64,000 nucleotides of DNA from Streptomyces hayashii (lineage in GTDB: Bacteria; Actinomycetota; Actinomycetes; Streptomycetales; Streptomycetaceae). This document shows positions 16,495-25,821 of this stretch, one piece after another. The position numbers and the translations under genes are program-made. Position 1 is the first letter of the stretch. Every line of letters begins with the position of its first letter. Where the stretch lies: the NCBI RefSeq assembly GCF_024539815.1, contig NZ_JAHHIU010000078.1, positions 62,001-126,000 of the forward strand, given 5' to 3'. The notes beneath the pieces are model-generated. The model ran no database searches, was not told the DNA's origin, and worked only from the letters and a program-made list of their open reading frames with translations.

Positions 16495-16758
16495 ATGAGC
16501 ACCAGCACCATCAGTACGAATGATCTTGCGAACCTTCAGGCCGGCGACAAGGTCGTCGTCAAGAGCAGCCTCGACGAGAACGCCGGAGAGTCCATCTGCA
16601 CGACCACCGTCCTCGACCGACGCAACGTCCCCGCAATCCCCGGCTGGGGAGGTCGGGAGGAAAAGACCTTGGTCCGACTGGGTAGTGGCTTCTGGTACGA
16701 CCTGGCCACCGGGCTTCAGGACGACTCGGGGGCCACGCGCATCGAACGGTGTGCCTGA
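16495..16758 (+). CDS. Hypothetical 87-aa protein
   Basis: 87 residues, beta-rich (LQAGDKVVVKSSLDENAG...; TLVRLGSGFWYDL), reminiscent of a small SH3-like barrel, though I cannot assign a family. Last gene of the left plus-strand block: an intrinsic terminator follows at 16776. Confidence 0.6.
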   Translation: MSTSTISTNDLANLQAGDKVVVKSSLDENAGESICTTTVLDRRNVPAIPGWGGREEKTLVRLGSGFWYDLATGLQDDSGATRIERCA

Positions 16759-16775
16759 CACCCACTCTGAACGCC

Positions 16776-16820
16776 GAAGATCCCCGTGGAGCGCACGTCT
16801 CCGCGGGGATCTTCTTTTCT
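16776..16820 (+). terminator. Intrinsic terminator with T-rich tail
   Basis: GAAGATCCCCGTGGAG and CTCCGCGGGGATCTTC form a long stem with a 7-base loop, followed by TTTTCT. The stem also has an A-rich 5' side, so it can act in both directions between this gene block and the minus-strand resolvase remnant. Confidence 0.9.
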
Positions 16821-16841
16821 CGCCGGCGGCCGGCGGTGCTT

Positions 16842-17227
16842 TTACTTTTCCAGCTTCCAGGCGTGCTCGTACTCGGCAGCGGCCATCATGAACTTCAGCG
16901 AGAACAGCCCCTTGGCGGGGACTCCGTGAGACTGCGCAGCGTCGCACCTTTCGCGATGATCAGCTCAGCGACGGCCCGTATCGCCTCGAGGGTCCGTCCG
17001 AGCCTGTCGTACCGCCACACCACGACTTCGTCGCCGGCCTGCAACTCCGCCACCAGCTCGCGCAGCCCGGGGCGGTCAGTGCCTGCGGTGGTTCCTGAGA
17101 CGCCCTCGTCCGAGAAGATCCGGATCGCGCCGACTGCCTCAGGAAGCTGAGGCCCTTTGGCGTGCCGCACCGGAAGGTGAGACGGAGCCCGGCATCGGTG
17201 ACCACATCCATAGATGCACTGATTGGA
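16842..17227 (-). pseudogene. Serine resolvase/invertase remnant
   Basis: The minus strand encodes RIFSDEGVSGTTAGTDRPGL, then ELQAGDEVVVWRYDRLGRT and KGATLRSLTE, which are diagnostic of the catalytic domain of Tn3-type serine recombinases. The N-terminus with the nucleophilic serine is missing. The 3' part (AKGLFSLKFMMAAAEYE) lies in a different frame, so at least one frameshift is present. Clearly inactive; marks an old transposon or integration event. 17228-17934 holds no gene I can support. Confidence 0.75.
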
Positions 17228-17934
17228 CGACGGGACTGTCGGCGACGTCCCGTCGAGGGCGGTGGAGGGCGGCCCTTGACCAGGGCGCGCGGTGAGGGCC
17301 GCCCGAAGCCCCACCGTCCTGTCAAGGCAAGGCGCGTACGACGGTAGTGCGCCCAGCCCCGCTATGCCTCCCAGACGCGTCAGCCGGGGGATGCGGTCCC
17401 GGAAGGCACCGACTGACTCGTCCTTTCCGCACGGTCCCCCCGCGACGCCAGTGGTGCCCTGCGGCGAGCCCTCGCGGCCGTTCAGGCAGGGCTCTTGCTG
17501 CGTCGGTGTCGGGGACCGGGAAGTGAGCTGATGAGCTGCTCGCGACTCATCTTGGACCGCCTCGGGGCCCTCTGCTCGGCCCACTCGTACAACCCTGTCT
17601 TGCTCAGTTTCTGCAGTTCCGCCTTGCTCGTGCCGGTGACGCGGGAGCGGCTGGTCAACGCGTGAGCATGCTTCGGAGGGGCCTTTCTGGATGCCGTCTC
17701 ATATCGCCCGAGCCATGACCGTGCTCCATCCTGTGCACCCAGCGCAAAGCCTGGGGTATCGCTCCTTCCCCCACGCTCGCACTGGTGCGTGCCCTTCGCG
17801 CGCCGGGCCGTGCTGGCGGGCGTCCGGCGGCGGCCCGCCCGTCCGGAGCCCCCAGTGCGGCGGCGAAGGAGTCCTGCCGGAATGGGGGGTGTCCGGCGGG
17901 GATGGGTATGCGGACGGAAGGGGACGGTGCCGGG

Positions 17935-20900
17935 TCAGGGACGGGCGGGTGATTGGTTCCATCCGGCCTTGGGTTCTGTGCCGTCGGCCAGCAGGGCGGC
18001 GAGGTGGTCGATGGTGGTGAAGGCGATCTGAGGATCGGTGGTGAAGGCGGCGGGATCGATGTTCCGGGTGACGAAGAGGGGTGTGACCGTCCAGTCCCGC
18101 GCTGTCTGGACGCCGCACGCCCGTGCTGCTGCCGCGGCATGGGCGCGAATCACTTCGGCCTTGGCCAGCAGCTTTTTTCGGTAGCCGGTGAACCGTCCGA
18201 GGTTCTGGGCGACCTTGTGGATGCCGACGGCGCGTTGGGGGTTCTTCGCCTCGATGACCCACAGCCGGCCCCGGGGGTCGGCGACGAGGAGGTCAACCTC
18301 ACCGGGGAGGCCGGGTATGTCGGCGGCAGCCGCCGGCCCGCGGTCGAGGCGGGAGAGGTGGGGCAGGCCCGCGCGGGCTGCGGCCTGGGCGAGGTCGGTC
18401 TCGAGCTGGTTGTTCTGCTGCTGGCGATGGCGCTCTAGAAGGCCGGTCACCTTCGCGGGAGCGTCTGGGCGCGGCAGGCGTCCGTCAGCGAGACCGGCGG
18501 CGTACAGCTGCTGGGAGGTATGTACGAGCCAGGGCGCGATGATGATGCCGTCGTCGTGGGCGATCAGTGGGTGGGTGGTGGGGCGGATGCGGCGCTCGAC
18601 CTCTGCATAGGCGTGGTCGAGGGAGCCGGCCGCGTTGGCCGGGTCGAGGACCAGCTGGTCGACGGCGGCCCGGGTCTGGGTTTCGGGCAGCTGGGACCAG
18701 GCTGCGGCCTCGCGGGCGAGGTCCTGGCGGCTGGTGAAGGCGGTTCCGTCCGGGCGGGTGGGCCAGTCGGCTGCGGTGGCGAGTACGGCGGCGAGCCCGT
18801 CGAGGCCGCAGCCCCAGCAGGCGGTGAGGTCGCGGTCGGCCTGAGCCAGGGTGCTGCCCGGTGGTGGGTTCAGGCGGGTGAAGGCGATCGGAGTGCGCCC
18901 GCCGCGGCGGGCGCTGAACAGTTCCTCGGGGGCAAGGGGTTGGGGATGGCTCTGGCGGGCACGGGCGAACCAGGCCTGTTCCTGGGCGTTGCGGTAGGCC
19001 GCGATGTCGAGTCCCAGATGTTCTGGGCTGTCGGCGCCTGACGTTGTGGTGGCGCCGTCGAGGGTGAAGACGCCGCTGGGATGGACGGTGAGGGTGGCCG
19101 GGTGCAGGCCGCGGCTGGCGGGGATGGCGACCAGCGCGGTGCGCAGGAGGAGTTCGGCCAGCGCGGTCAGTTCGGCCAGGGCGATGAGGTCGGTGGGTTT
19201 GTCGCCGGCGGGCGGGGTGATCAGGGCCTGCTGGATCAGCAGTTGCAGGGCGGTGGTGGTGGCGGCGCCGTCGGACTCCCGCCGCTCTGCCTCTTCCTGC
19301 CAGGGCTTTCCTCCGGCGTGAACCAGACCGGTCAGGGATTCCCGACGGCCCTCAGCGCGGGTGGCGAGCGCTGCGTTGAGGTGGCGGACCAGTGCGGGCA
19401 CCAGGTCGGGACGGTGGGCGCGGAGCTGACCGGTGAGACCGTCTTCCAGGGCGGTCAGGAGCTGGCTGGCGTGTCCTTCGCGGCCCACAGCCTCGCGGCC
19501 GGTGAACGTGCCGGCCGGCAGGCCTGCGGCGCGCACCGCGTCGGCGGCGACGCGCAGCGCGCGGACACGCACATGAGGCGTGCTGCTCGGCAGGTAGTGG
19601 TGCGGGGCGGGCGGCGGTGCGTAGGGGTCGCCGGCGTACCAGGTGAGGATGGGGACCGCCGCGTCCCACGCGTTGCTGAAGTCCGCCTGATTGAGCCCGT
19701 TCTTGGCGCCGTGGGCGGTGCGGAGGCGGCCGATGGTGTGGTTGAGGACGAGGCCGAGGACACGGTGGCCGTCCTCCGTAAAGCGGGCCAGGAATAGCGG
19801 GTCGAGGACGAGGTCGATGCGAGCTGCTTCCTCGTCCAGGCCGATCTGTAGTGCCAGAGCATCGTCCGGAACCTCCGGCGCCAGGTCGGCGGCCGGACGG
19901 TGGGGCTGGAGGGTCTCGGTCAGATGCAGAAGGACCGGCCGGCGGTCGGGCAGGGTGGAGTGCTGGGTGAGGCTGGCGTCTGCGGCGAGGGTGCCCCGGA
20001 TACCGTCGGCGAGTCCGGCCAAGGAGGCCTCGTCCAGCAGGGCCCGCTCGTCGCAGTCGAGCGTGGCGACGATGACGAGCGGCGGGTGCGTGCTGATGCA
20101 GGCCTTCACGATGCCTTCGTTGAGCCTCTGACGCAGGTCGGCCCACTGGCCATCGCCCTCGGACGCGGCGGCAAGGCGGCAGTCGGCCCAGTCGATCGCG
20201 GGCGGCAGTCCGGTCGCGGCCAGCAGATCGTCCGTGCGCGCCCACAGTGCCGCTCGCTCCCAGGAGACGTCCCACCCACACGGCTCCACCACCACGCCGC
20301 CCTCGCCGGCGGGGCCGGGCGGCAGAAGCGCTGCCTTCATGGACCAGGCCGTCCATGCGTCGAGGACGTCGTAGTACGCCACGGCGTCGCAACCGGGGTG
20401 CTCGGTGAGCTCCAGCACCCACAGCGCCACCTTCGTCAGGTCGCCGCCGGCCGCGGAGAAGATCTCGGTGAGCTCCTCGACGTGGACGTAGAGGGTGTCG
20501 GTGATCACCTCGCGACCCAGGAACCTCGGGCCGGCGTAGATGACGAGCCTCCCCGTACCAGCTGGTGCACTCGACAGCTCGGTGCGTGCCTTCTCCACCA
20601 GGACCGCCAGGTCATCGCCGAGGGTGGCAACGATCGCGATCTCCAGACGGTGGGACAACGAGCTGATCCGGCACACCTCCTCCGGCTCGGCCGGCGCGTG
20701 ATCCAGACCGAGCAGGCCTGCCACGCGAGTGGCCGCGCGGCGGCGCAGCCGCATCAGGGCCTCGGGCGGCGCCGGGTGGGCGTCCAGCAGATCGGCGGCC
20801 GCCGCAGTGACGGCCTCCAAGGCGGTGGAGGCAGGCACGGGGACTGTCCGCTCGCCGTCCGAGATGAGCAGGGTGGGGCCGAGAAGAGGCAGTCCGGGGT

Positions 20901-21579
20901 CGTAGAGGAGGGGAAGTTCGTTGAGGTTCCGGGTGAGGTAGGCGAGCGCGGCCGTCGTCCGCTCCGGATCGTCGGCGGCCGCGGTAGTCAGATGGTCGAT
21001 GCCGAGTCCGGCAGCTGCCGTGATCTCGGCCCCGCTTACCTCACACGTGATCTGCCCGCGCATCGGTTCGGCTTCGTCTGCCGGCGGCCAGGCCGCGGCG
21101 AGGCACGCGACGGTGTGGTCGGTGTGGCGCAGGGCGAGTTCGAGGACATCGTCGATGCCGAAGCCACGGACCTGGATCAGGTGGTTGTCCACGGCGTCGG
21201 CTGTGTCTCGCAGACTTCGCAGAACGGGGAGCGGATGGTCGAGGTCGCCGGGATGGACGAGGTACCGGCGACCCTTGAGCGTGAAGCGCACGGCATCGGC
21301 GGGGCTGTTCGGAAAGCGGTGCGTTGTGATGCCCCTGCGGGCGGCTTGGAGGGCCGCGTGAAGGAGGACGGGCAGGTCCCGTACGGTCGCGGCCCGCCCG
21401 TCCCGGGCCGGGGCCGCCAGAGAGCGGGCGAAGATGAGCAGGAGGTGCTCATGGAAGCGGGCGCAGCCTGGAGACTCAAGTGCCGCACGCAGCAGTGTAA
21501 GGACCGAAGCACTGGAGTACAGCTCCAGCGCCTGGTCCAGGACGCTGATGTCTTCCTGGCGACGGTCGTTGTCGGGCAT
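17935..21579 (-). CDS. Large protein with C-terminal PD-(D/E)XK-like nuclease motif
   Basis: 1,214 residues from MPDNDRRQEDIS, chosen because GGAGAGG precedes this ATG; the frame is open 20 codons further. About 1,080 N-terminal residues are mostly helical, leucine- and alanine-rich, with no recognised motif or Walker site. The C-terminus has GEVDLLVADPRGRLWVIEAK at ~1093-1112, giving D1096, E1110 and K1112 in the spacing of PD-(D/E)XK nucleases, followed by a helix with QNLGRFTGYRKKLL. Its size, nuclease end and lone position beside plasmid maintenance genes suggest a defence or DNA-processing role, but this is inference. Same strand as the segregation operon, about 190 bp downstream of it. 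Confidence 0.7.
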   Translation of the reverse strand: MPDNDRRQEDISVLDQALELYSSASVLTLLRAALESPGCARFHEHLLLIFARSLAAPARDGRAATVRDLPVLLHAALQAARRGITTHRFPNSPADAVRFTLKGRRYLVHPGDLDHPLPVLRSLRDTADAVDNHLIQVRGFGIDDVLELALRHTDHTVACLAAAWPPADEAEPMRGQITCEVSGAEITAAAGLGIDHLTTAAADDPERTTAALAYLTRNLNELPLLYDPGLPLLGPTLLISDGERTVPVPASTALEAVTAAAADLLDAHPAPPEALMRLRRRAATRVAGLLGLDHAPAEPEEVCRISSLSHRLEIAIVATLGDDLAVLVEKARTELSSAPAGTGRLVIYAGPRFLGREVITDTLYVHVEELTEIFSAAGGDLTKVALWVLELTEHPGCDAVAYYDVLDAWTAWSMKAALLPPGPAGEGGVVVEPCGWDVSWERAALWARTDDLLAATGLPPAIDWADCRLAAASEGDGQWADLRQRLNEGIVKACISTHPPLVIVATLDCDERALLDEASLAGLADGIRGTLAADASLTQHSTLPDRRPVLLHLTETLQPHRPAADLAPEVPDDALALQIGLDEEAARIDLVLDPLFLARFTEDGHRVLGLVLNHTIGRLRTAHGAKNGLNQADFSNAWDAAVPILTWYAGDPYAPPPAPHHYLPSSTPHVRVRALRVAADAVRAAGLPAGTFTGREAVGREGHASQLLTALEDGLTGQLRAHRPDLVPALVRHLNAALATRAEGRRESLTGLVHAGGKPWQEEAERRESDGAATTTALQLLIQQALITPPAGDKPTDLIALAELTALAELLLRTALVAIPASRGLHPATLTVHPSGVFTLDGATTTSGADSPEHLGLDIAAYRNAQEQAWFARARQSHPQPLAPEELFSARRGGRTPIAFTRLNPPPGSTLAQADRDLTACWGCGLDGLAAVLATAADWPTRPDGTAFTSRQDLAREAAAWSQLPETQTRAAVDQLVLDPANAAGSLDHAYAEVERRIRPTTHPLIAHDDGIIIAPWLVHTSQQLYAAGLADGRLPRPDAPAKVTGLLERHRQQQNNQLETDLAQAAARAGLPHLSRLDRGPAAAADIPGLPGEVDLLVADPRGRLWVIEAKNPQRAVGIHKVAQNLGRFTGYRKKLLAKAEVIRAHAAAAARACGVQTARDWTVTPLFVTRNIDPAAFTTDPQIAFTTIDHLAALLADGTEPKAGWNQSPARP

Positions 21580-21770
21580 CGGTCGCCTCTCCACGTTCGG
21601 GTGCCGGACACAGCCTGCCAGCGCCGAGGGAGACTGCACGCGGATTTCCTGCTCCGGAACCCGAGCAGGCGCACCCTGAGCTATGGCACGCAGGCGGCGG
21701 CAAGAGGGGGCGTCCGCGCAGGCACAGGACGCGGTGCCGCCGCCGCAGCTACCGGTTGTACGGGCCTTGC

Positions 21771-22136
21771 CTACCGTTTCCGGAATACCTGTGCTGCCGA
21801 GGGCAGGGCCATGTCGAGCAGGGTGTCGATGGTCCGGCCGTCGAGACCGCTGTCCAGGTGGAAGGACCGGCCGAGCACTTCGCCGGTCTTGGAAGGATGC
21901 ACACCCAGGCGCACACGGGTCTTGAGGCAGATGTCGCCGAGGATGGCTGCGGTCTCACCGGGTCGGTGCTGGATGTACCTGGTGAGGAGTTTCACCGCAC
22001 CGGTGGACACGTCGGACACTGTGGTCTGCTCCGCCGTCCGGCCCCTCGTCGCCGACACCACCAGCTGACACGCACGTGCATGCGCTTCGTCGCTCTCGAC
22101 GTCAGAGAGATCGGTGTGTTCTTGCGTGATCGTCAT
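21771..22136 (-). CDS. Hypothetical 121-aa protein of the segregation operon
   Basis: 121 residues, MTITQEHTDLSDVESDEAHA..., with an acidic N-terminus and a helical C-terminal half (TIDTLLDMALPSAAQVFRKR). The ATG overlaps the stop of the methylase-like gene (ATGA), so it is the last gene of the operon starting at 24942. No known domain. The following 190 bp hold no clear gene or T-tract terminator. Confidence 0.65.
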   Translation of the reverse strand: MTITQEHTDLSDVESDEAHARACQLVVSATRGRTAEQTTVSDVSTGAVKLLTRYIQHRPGETAAILGDICLKTRVRLGVHPSKTGEVLGRSFHLDSGLDGRTIDTLLDMALPSAAQVFRKR

Positions 22137-22891
22137 CGCTGCACCTCCAGAGCATCAGCGGGTTTTTCGGGAGTCCCCTGAGGCGTGGTGATGATCAGCC
22201 GCCGTGATCCATTGACCGCCCGGGCCAGCCTGAGCTTCCGGCCCCAACCGCCCAGGACATGAGCGGGAGCGGGCCACGACTCGAAGGTCTCCAGCGTGAG
22301 GACGTCGCGACGGCGCACCACCGCCGGAATGTGCAGCAGCGTCAGATGGACGTAGATCATGTGCATGGCCTGCGGTGCTATGTCCTCTGCCGTCACGTGC
22401 AGCTGCGTCTGTGGGTTCAGGCCGTGCTCGAGCATCGCCTGCGACAGAGCAACTATGAACGCGCCCGCGCCGCAGCTGGGTTCATACACATTGGCGAAGC
22501 CGTCCCTCTGCACGTGCTCGACCACCGAGTCGATCTGCATCTCGGCCATCAGCTGGGCGATGTCGTAGGGCGTGTAGTACTGGCCGAGCCGCTCGTTGCC
22601 GAGCTCCAACTCCATGTAGAGGCGGCCGAGTACGTCGCAGGGCTCGCGCTCCATCTCCACGGTCACCAGCGCCAGGGCGTGCGCGAAGCGGTCCAGCTCT
22701 GTTCTGCTGTAGCGGCCGGCGATCTGGAGGTACTGCCCTTCGCGCACTCCCCAGGCCTTGCTCCCGCTGATGTCCACGGCGTTGCGCAGAGCCAGCGCCG
22801 CCATCTCGACGAAGCTGTCGAAGACTTCGCTCATACGCTTCGCGCCGGTGTTCGCCGCCAGCAACTTCACGATCTCGCGGTACCCGCTCAT
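22133..22891 (-). CDS. N6-methyltransferase-like protein lacking motif IV
   Basis: 252 residues. The S-adenosylmethionine-binding features of the N-6 DNA methylase fold are present: RLGQYYTPYDIAQLM (~100-114), YEPSCGAGAFIVALS (motif I, ~137) and AEDIAP (motif II). The catalytic (N/D)PP(Y/F) motif IV is absent; the corresponding stretch reads WPAPAHVLGGW. It may methylate through an altered site or may only bind SAM or DNA. ATGA overlaps on both sides tie it to the small gene upstream and the 121-aa gene downstream, in one operon with the ParM-like gene. No cognate nuclease is adjacent. Confidence 0.78.
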   Translation of the reverse strand: MSGYREIVKLLAANTGAKRMSEVFDSFVEMAALALRNAVDISGSKAWGVREGQYLQIAGRYSRTELDRFAHALALVTVEMEREPCDVLGRLYMELELGNERLGQYYTPYDIAQLMAEMQIDSVVEHVQRDGFANVYEPSCGAGAFIVALSQAMLEHGLNPQTQLHVTAEDIAPQAMHMIYVHLTLLHIPAVVRRRDVLTLETFESWPAPAHVLGGWGRKLRLARAVNGSRRLIITTPQGTPEKPADALEVQR

Positions 22892-23109
22892 GCGCCCGGC
22901 TCGGGGTTGCTCTTCGAGCCGACCGCGAGGACTGCGGCGGAGCCCGGAAGCTCCTCATCCGACTTGAGCAGCTTCCGCCGGGCCTGCTCGCGAAGCAGAA
23001 CCAAGGCCCCATCGCGGATGAACTCGAGCACGATTTCATCCGACAACTCGATGCGGCTGCTGATCTCTTCGACCTCGGCCTTCGAGGTCGCATCCAGTGC
23101 CTCACACAT
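22888..23109 (-). CDS. Small helical protein between parM and the methylase-like gene
   Basis: 73 residues, MCEALDATSKAEVEEISSRIEL..., mostly helical and charged with a flexible C-terminus. Its start overlaps the parM stop and its stop overlaps the methylase-like start, so it is translated in a chain with both. No recognised domain. Confidence 0.65.
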   Translation of the reverse strand: MCEALDATSKAEVEEISSRIELSDEIVLEFIRDGALVLLREQARRKLLKSDEELPGSAAVLAVGSKSNPEPGA

Positions 23110-24407
23110 CAGGCCACCTCCTTACTGCGCTTGCCCGCGGACTTCGCGGCGAGGGCCTGCTGCTCGACGTGGCGCGCCGCGATGTACAGGCCCTCGCGGT
23201 TCAGGTGCCGCGAGTAGCTCGAGTCGAGGTAGAGCACGGGCACATCGCCCGCGGCCTTCAGCAGCGCCGGGTGCAGCAGATGCTTGATCGGGCCCGAGCC
23301 GCCGCCGTAGACGTAGACGACCTCGGTCGTCGCACCGGCCTGGGAGAGGACGTCGCCGAAGGAGGAGACGATCTCATCGACCAGGTAGCTCGCCTCGTCC
23401 TCGACGAAGCCGGCGGCGCGCTGGTGACGGTTCTTCACCAGCACCGACGGCTCCGCGTGGAGGAAGTCGGCCAGCTGCTTGCGCGAGGAGAACTGCAGCG
23501 TGGCGTCCGACTCGCTCATGCGCTCCATGGCGTTCATCAGCGCGGTGCCGTAGCCCTCGTCGAGGGTGTCGGCCGCCTCGGGGTTGAACCGGCCGTCGGT
23601 GAAGACCGGAAAGTTCACGGTGCCCTCGCCGACGTCGACGCCGATGGTGTTCTGCACCGCCACCAGATCGGAGGCAGAGACACCTTCCACGATGGACGCG
23701 TCACGGGCGCGCAGATCATCGAGCAGGGCCTGTGCGAGCGGCTCGCCCTTGTCGGTGATGGCGAACTGCGCGGAGGCACCCTCGGCCATCACCTGGACGT
23801 CGACGAACTGCAGACGCACCGAGACGGGAGTGCTGAAGTTCTTGATCGTCACCAGGTGCACCGTCGGATCCGCGCTGCCCAGCAGACCGATGAACTCGGC
23901 GGCGTAGGCATGGCGACGCGCGACGAACTCAGAGATCGGCAACGCCAGGCCGGCGCGCACCTGCACGCGCAGCTCATGATCGGGCAGCGCGCCGTTCTCG
24001 CGGACGTAGTCGCGCAGGGCCTTCGCGGCGAAGACACCCAGGACCAGAACCTTGCTCAGCTCCTGATCGGCCTTGGAGTGCTTGCCCAGCACCTCGAACT
24101 CGGTGAACTTCGAGCCGCGCACAGACAGCGCTGCGCGGCCGAAGATCCGGCGGTCCGACGCCGCCACCAGGGGAGTGGTGAGCGAGCAGTCGATCTGGTT
24201 GTAGAAGTCGCCGGCCAGCACGGAGGCCGCATCCGCGTCGGGGAGCGGCACCTTCGGCGAGGTGCGGGAAGTCGAGACGACCGCGCTGGGCAGATCGATC
24301 TCGTCGAAAGTCCCCTGCTTCGTGTTCTGGATGACGCCCTTGACATAGCCGTTGCCGACGTCGATGCCGCCGGTGAGAGTGATGGTGTCGTTGCTGTTGG
24401 CGCTCAT
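23109..24407 (-). CDS. parM: ParM/StbA-type actin-like segregation ATPase
   Basis: 432 residues. Actin-fold nucleotide sites are visible: phosphate 1 GIDVGNGYVKG near residue 14, phosphate 2 IGVDVGEGTVNFPVF near residue 264, and the adenosine loop VYVYGGGSGPIKHLL near residue 378. ParM-type proteins polymerise with ATP and push plasmid copies apart through an adaptor bound to a centromere. The ribbon-helix-helix gene directly upstream (24466-24942) is the natural adaptor, and the GAGAC repeats beyond it the natural centromere. In classical R1 the order is parC-parM-parR; here the adaptor gene comes first. The symbol is a family-level assignment. Confidence 0.85.
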   Translation of the reverse strand: MSANSNDTITLTGGIDVGNGYVKGVIQNTKQGTFDEIDLPSAVVSTSRTSPKVPLPDADAASVLAGDFYNQIDCSLTTPLVAASDRRIFGRAALSVRGSKFTEFEVLGKHSKADQELSKVLVLGVFAAKALRDYVRENGALPDHELRVQVRAGLALPISEFVARRHAYAAEFIGLLGSADPTVHLVTIKNFSTPVSVRLQFVDVQVMAEGASAQFAITDKGEPLAQALLDDLRARDASIVEGVSASDLVAVQNTIGVDVGEGTVNFPVFTDGRFNPEAADTLDEGYGTALMNAMERMSESDATLQFSSRKQLADFLHAEPSVLVKNRHQRAAGFVEDEASYLVDEIVSSFGDVLSQAGATTEVVYVYGGGSGPIKHLLHPALLKAAGDVPVLYLDSSYSRHLNREGLYIAARHVEQQALAAKSAGKRSKEVA

Positions 24408-24465
24408 GAATTCGGCCCCTCGGTGTCTGTGTTGTCTGCCTGGAAAATGAAATTCACCGCGTTAC

Positions 24466-24942
24466 TCAGCGCCGAGTGCTCGCCATGATTTCGTCGATGG
24501 ATGCCTGCTTCGGCGGTTCCGGCGGTGCGCTGGGGGCGTTTGCCGCAGGCTCCTCGGCCGTCTCAACCGGTGCGGGAACCGGCTCGGGCTGGGCTGACGG
24601 CGCTGGTGCTGTCTTCTCGACGACGGCGTCCGTGTCGACCTCGGCCTCGTCGGCGACTGCGGACTGCGGCTGAACCGGCCTGGCGGCCGGACGGCGATCG
24701 GTTGTGGCCTCGTCGTCCTCGTGCTGCTCGGTGCTCTCCAGTGGCGGCCGGCCGCGACGCGGCAGCTGATCGACGGGCTTGTAGAAGACATCGATGTATC
24801 CGTCGCGCTGAATGGACTCCCGAATGAGCAGTCGCAGCGACTGCGAGATGTTCTCCTGCTGATCGAGCCACTCGATCACCGAGGTGTCGGCAGCGGGCAC
24901 GGTCCAGCGGACCTTGCGAGGTTCACCCGGCTGATTCGCCAT
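24466..24942 (-). CDS. Ribbon-helix-helix DNA-binding adaptor (ParR/StbB-like)
   Basis: 158 residues from MANQPGEPRKVRWTV, whose ATG follows GAGGTG. Residues ~10-50 fit a ribbon-helix-helix dimer: a basic beta strand (KVRWTVPA) then two helices (TSVIEWLDQQ; NISQSLRLLIRESIQRDG). The rest is a long disordered tail rich in A, P, E and Q ending SIDEIMASTRR, a possible partner-binding peptide. It sits 59 bp upstream of the ParM-like gene and next to a repeat array, fitting a centromere-binding adaptor and operon autorepressor. Confidence 0.75.
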   Translation of the reverse strand: MANQPGEPRKVRWTVPAADTSVIEWLDQQENISQSLRLLIRESIQRDGYIDVFYKPVDQLPRRGRPPLESTEQHEDDEATTDRRPAARPVQPQSAVADEAEVDTDAVVEKTAPAPSAQPEPVPAPVETAEEPAANAPSAPPEPPKQASIDEIMASTRR

Positions 24943-25117
24943 TGCACTCACCTCGCCCCGCCACTCGCACCTGCGCTTCATCTGGTCGTTCGCTGGATGC
25001 CTCTCGCTCTGCCATATGGACTCACCGCCCTTCGCGTTTCCTCTCGAATGCGAATCAACGCGGGCTCACTCTAGTGCCCCTATTGAGTCCCATGCAAGTC
25101 CCATTCGATACGCAAGA

Positions 25118-25564
25118 GAGACGCTGTCGGAGTCCCTATCGAGCACCGACAGGGACACTTGTGAGACACCCCCGTGCCTCCACCAGGGGCGACTGCGCGC
25201 AGGTCGCCGGCATCGTGCGCCTATGGCCCCACCTGTGACGCGGCAAATGCTCACGCGGGACGCCTGCGAGACACCCGCGGTCACAACACTGATCCCGAGG
25301 AGCCGCATTGGAGTACGAATGAGGTCCCCTTGGCGTCCAGGTGGTGTCTCCTATGAGACGCAACCCGGTACCCCTGCACGGACGAGCCCTCGGAGGGCAC
25401 CGTGTGCGACGCCGGGGCGCCACTGTTGGAGCGTGCACGAGACGCCGTGAGGACGTGCACGGGACCCTGAGAGACCCAGCGGCAGCAGTAGGCGTCTTAT
25501 GCGTGTCCCAGTCGCGTCCCCTGCGTGTCCCGATGAGTCACCTCGGAGACGCGCGAGAGACGCT
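25118..25564. repeat. GAGAC(A/G)C repeat array, candidate centromere
   Basis: At least nine copies of GAGAC followed by (A/G)C or CC lie upstream of the segregation operon: 25118, 25163, 25268, 25344 (inverted), 25355, 25439, 25471, 25546 and 25557. Several are preceded by TGT, TGC or TAT. Related GTCCC motifs are interspersed. No coding signal is convincing here. The position beside an RHH-ParM pair makes a parC/parS-type site the best guess. Confidence 0.6.
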
Positions 25565-25821
25565 GTTTCATGGGGCCGAAAAGCCTGTCTGTGCCCCTTG
25601 CCGAAGCCCGTCGGCAGGCGCGGCAGCGCAGCCACGGAAGGCCGGCGGAGCGAGCCAGCACAGCCGTCGGCGAGCCGTCAACACAGTGTTGGCACAGCGC
25701 CGCTGCGACGGTCGGTACAGGGGTGTCATCGGGCCGTCATGGTCGCGCAGAGGAGAGCAGAGGGAGAAGGAGCGAAGGCGGAGTAGACCCCCGCACACAG
25801 CGAACGTGCGAGGAAGGACTT

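Noticed and set aside
19900..22068. A 722-codon plus-strand frame opposite the large nuclease-like gene
   Set aside because: Composition is Gly/Arg/Val-rich without motif, and the minus strand has the coherent protein with a ribosome site.
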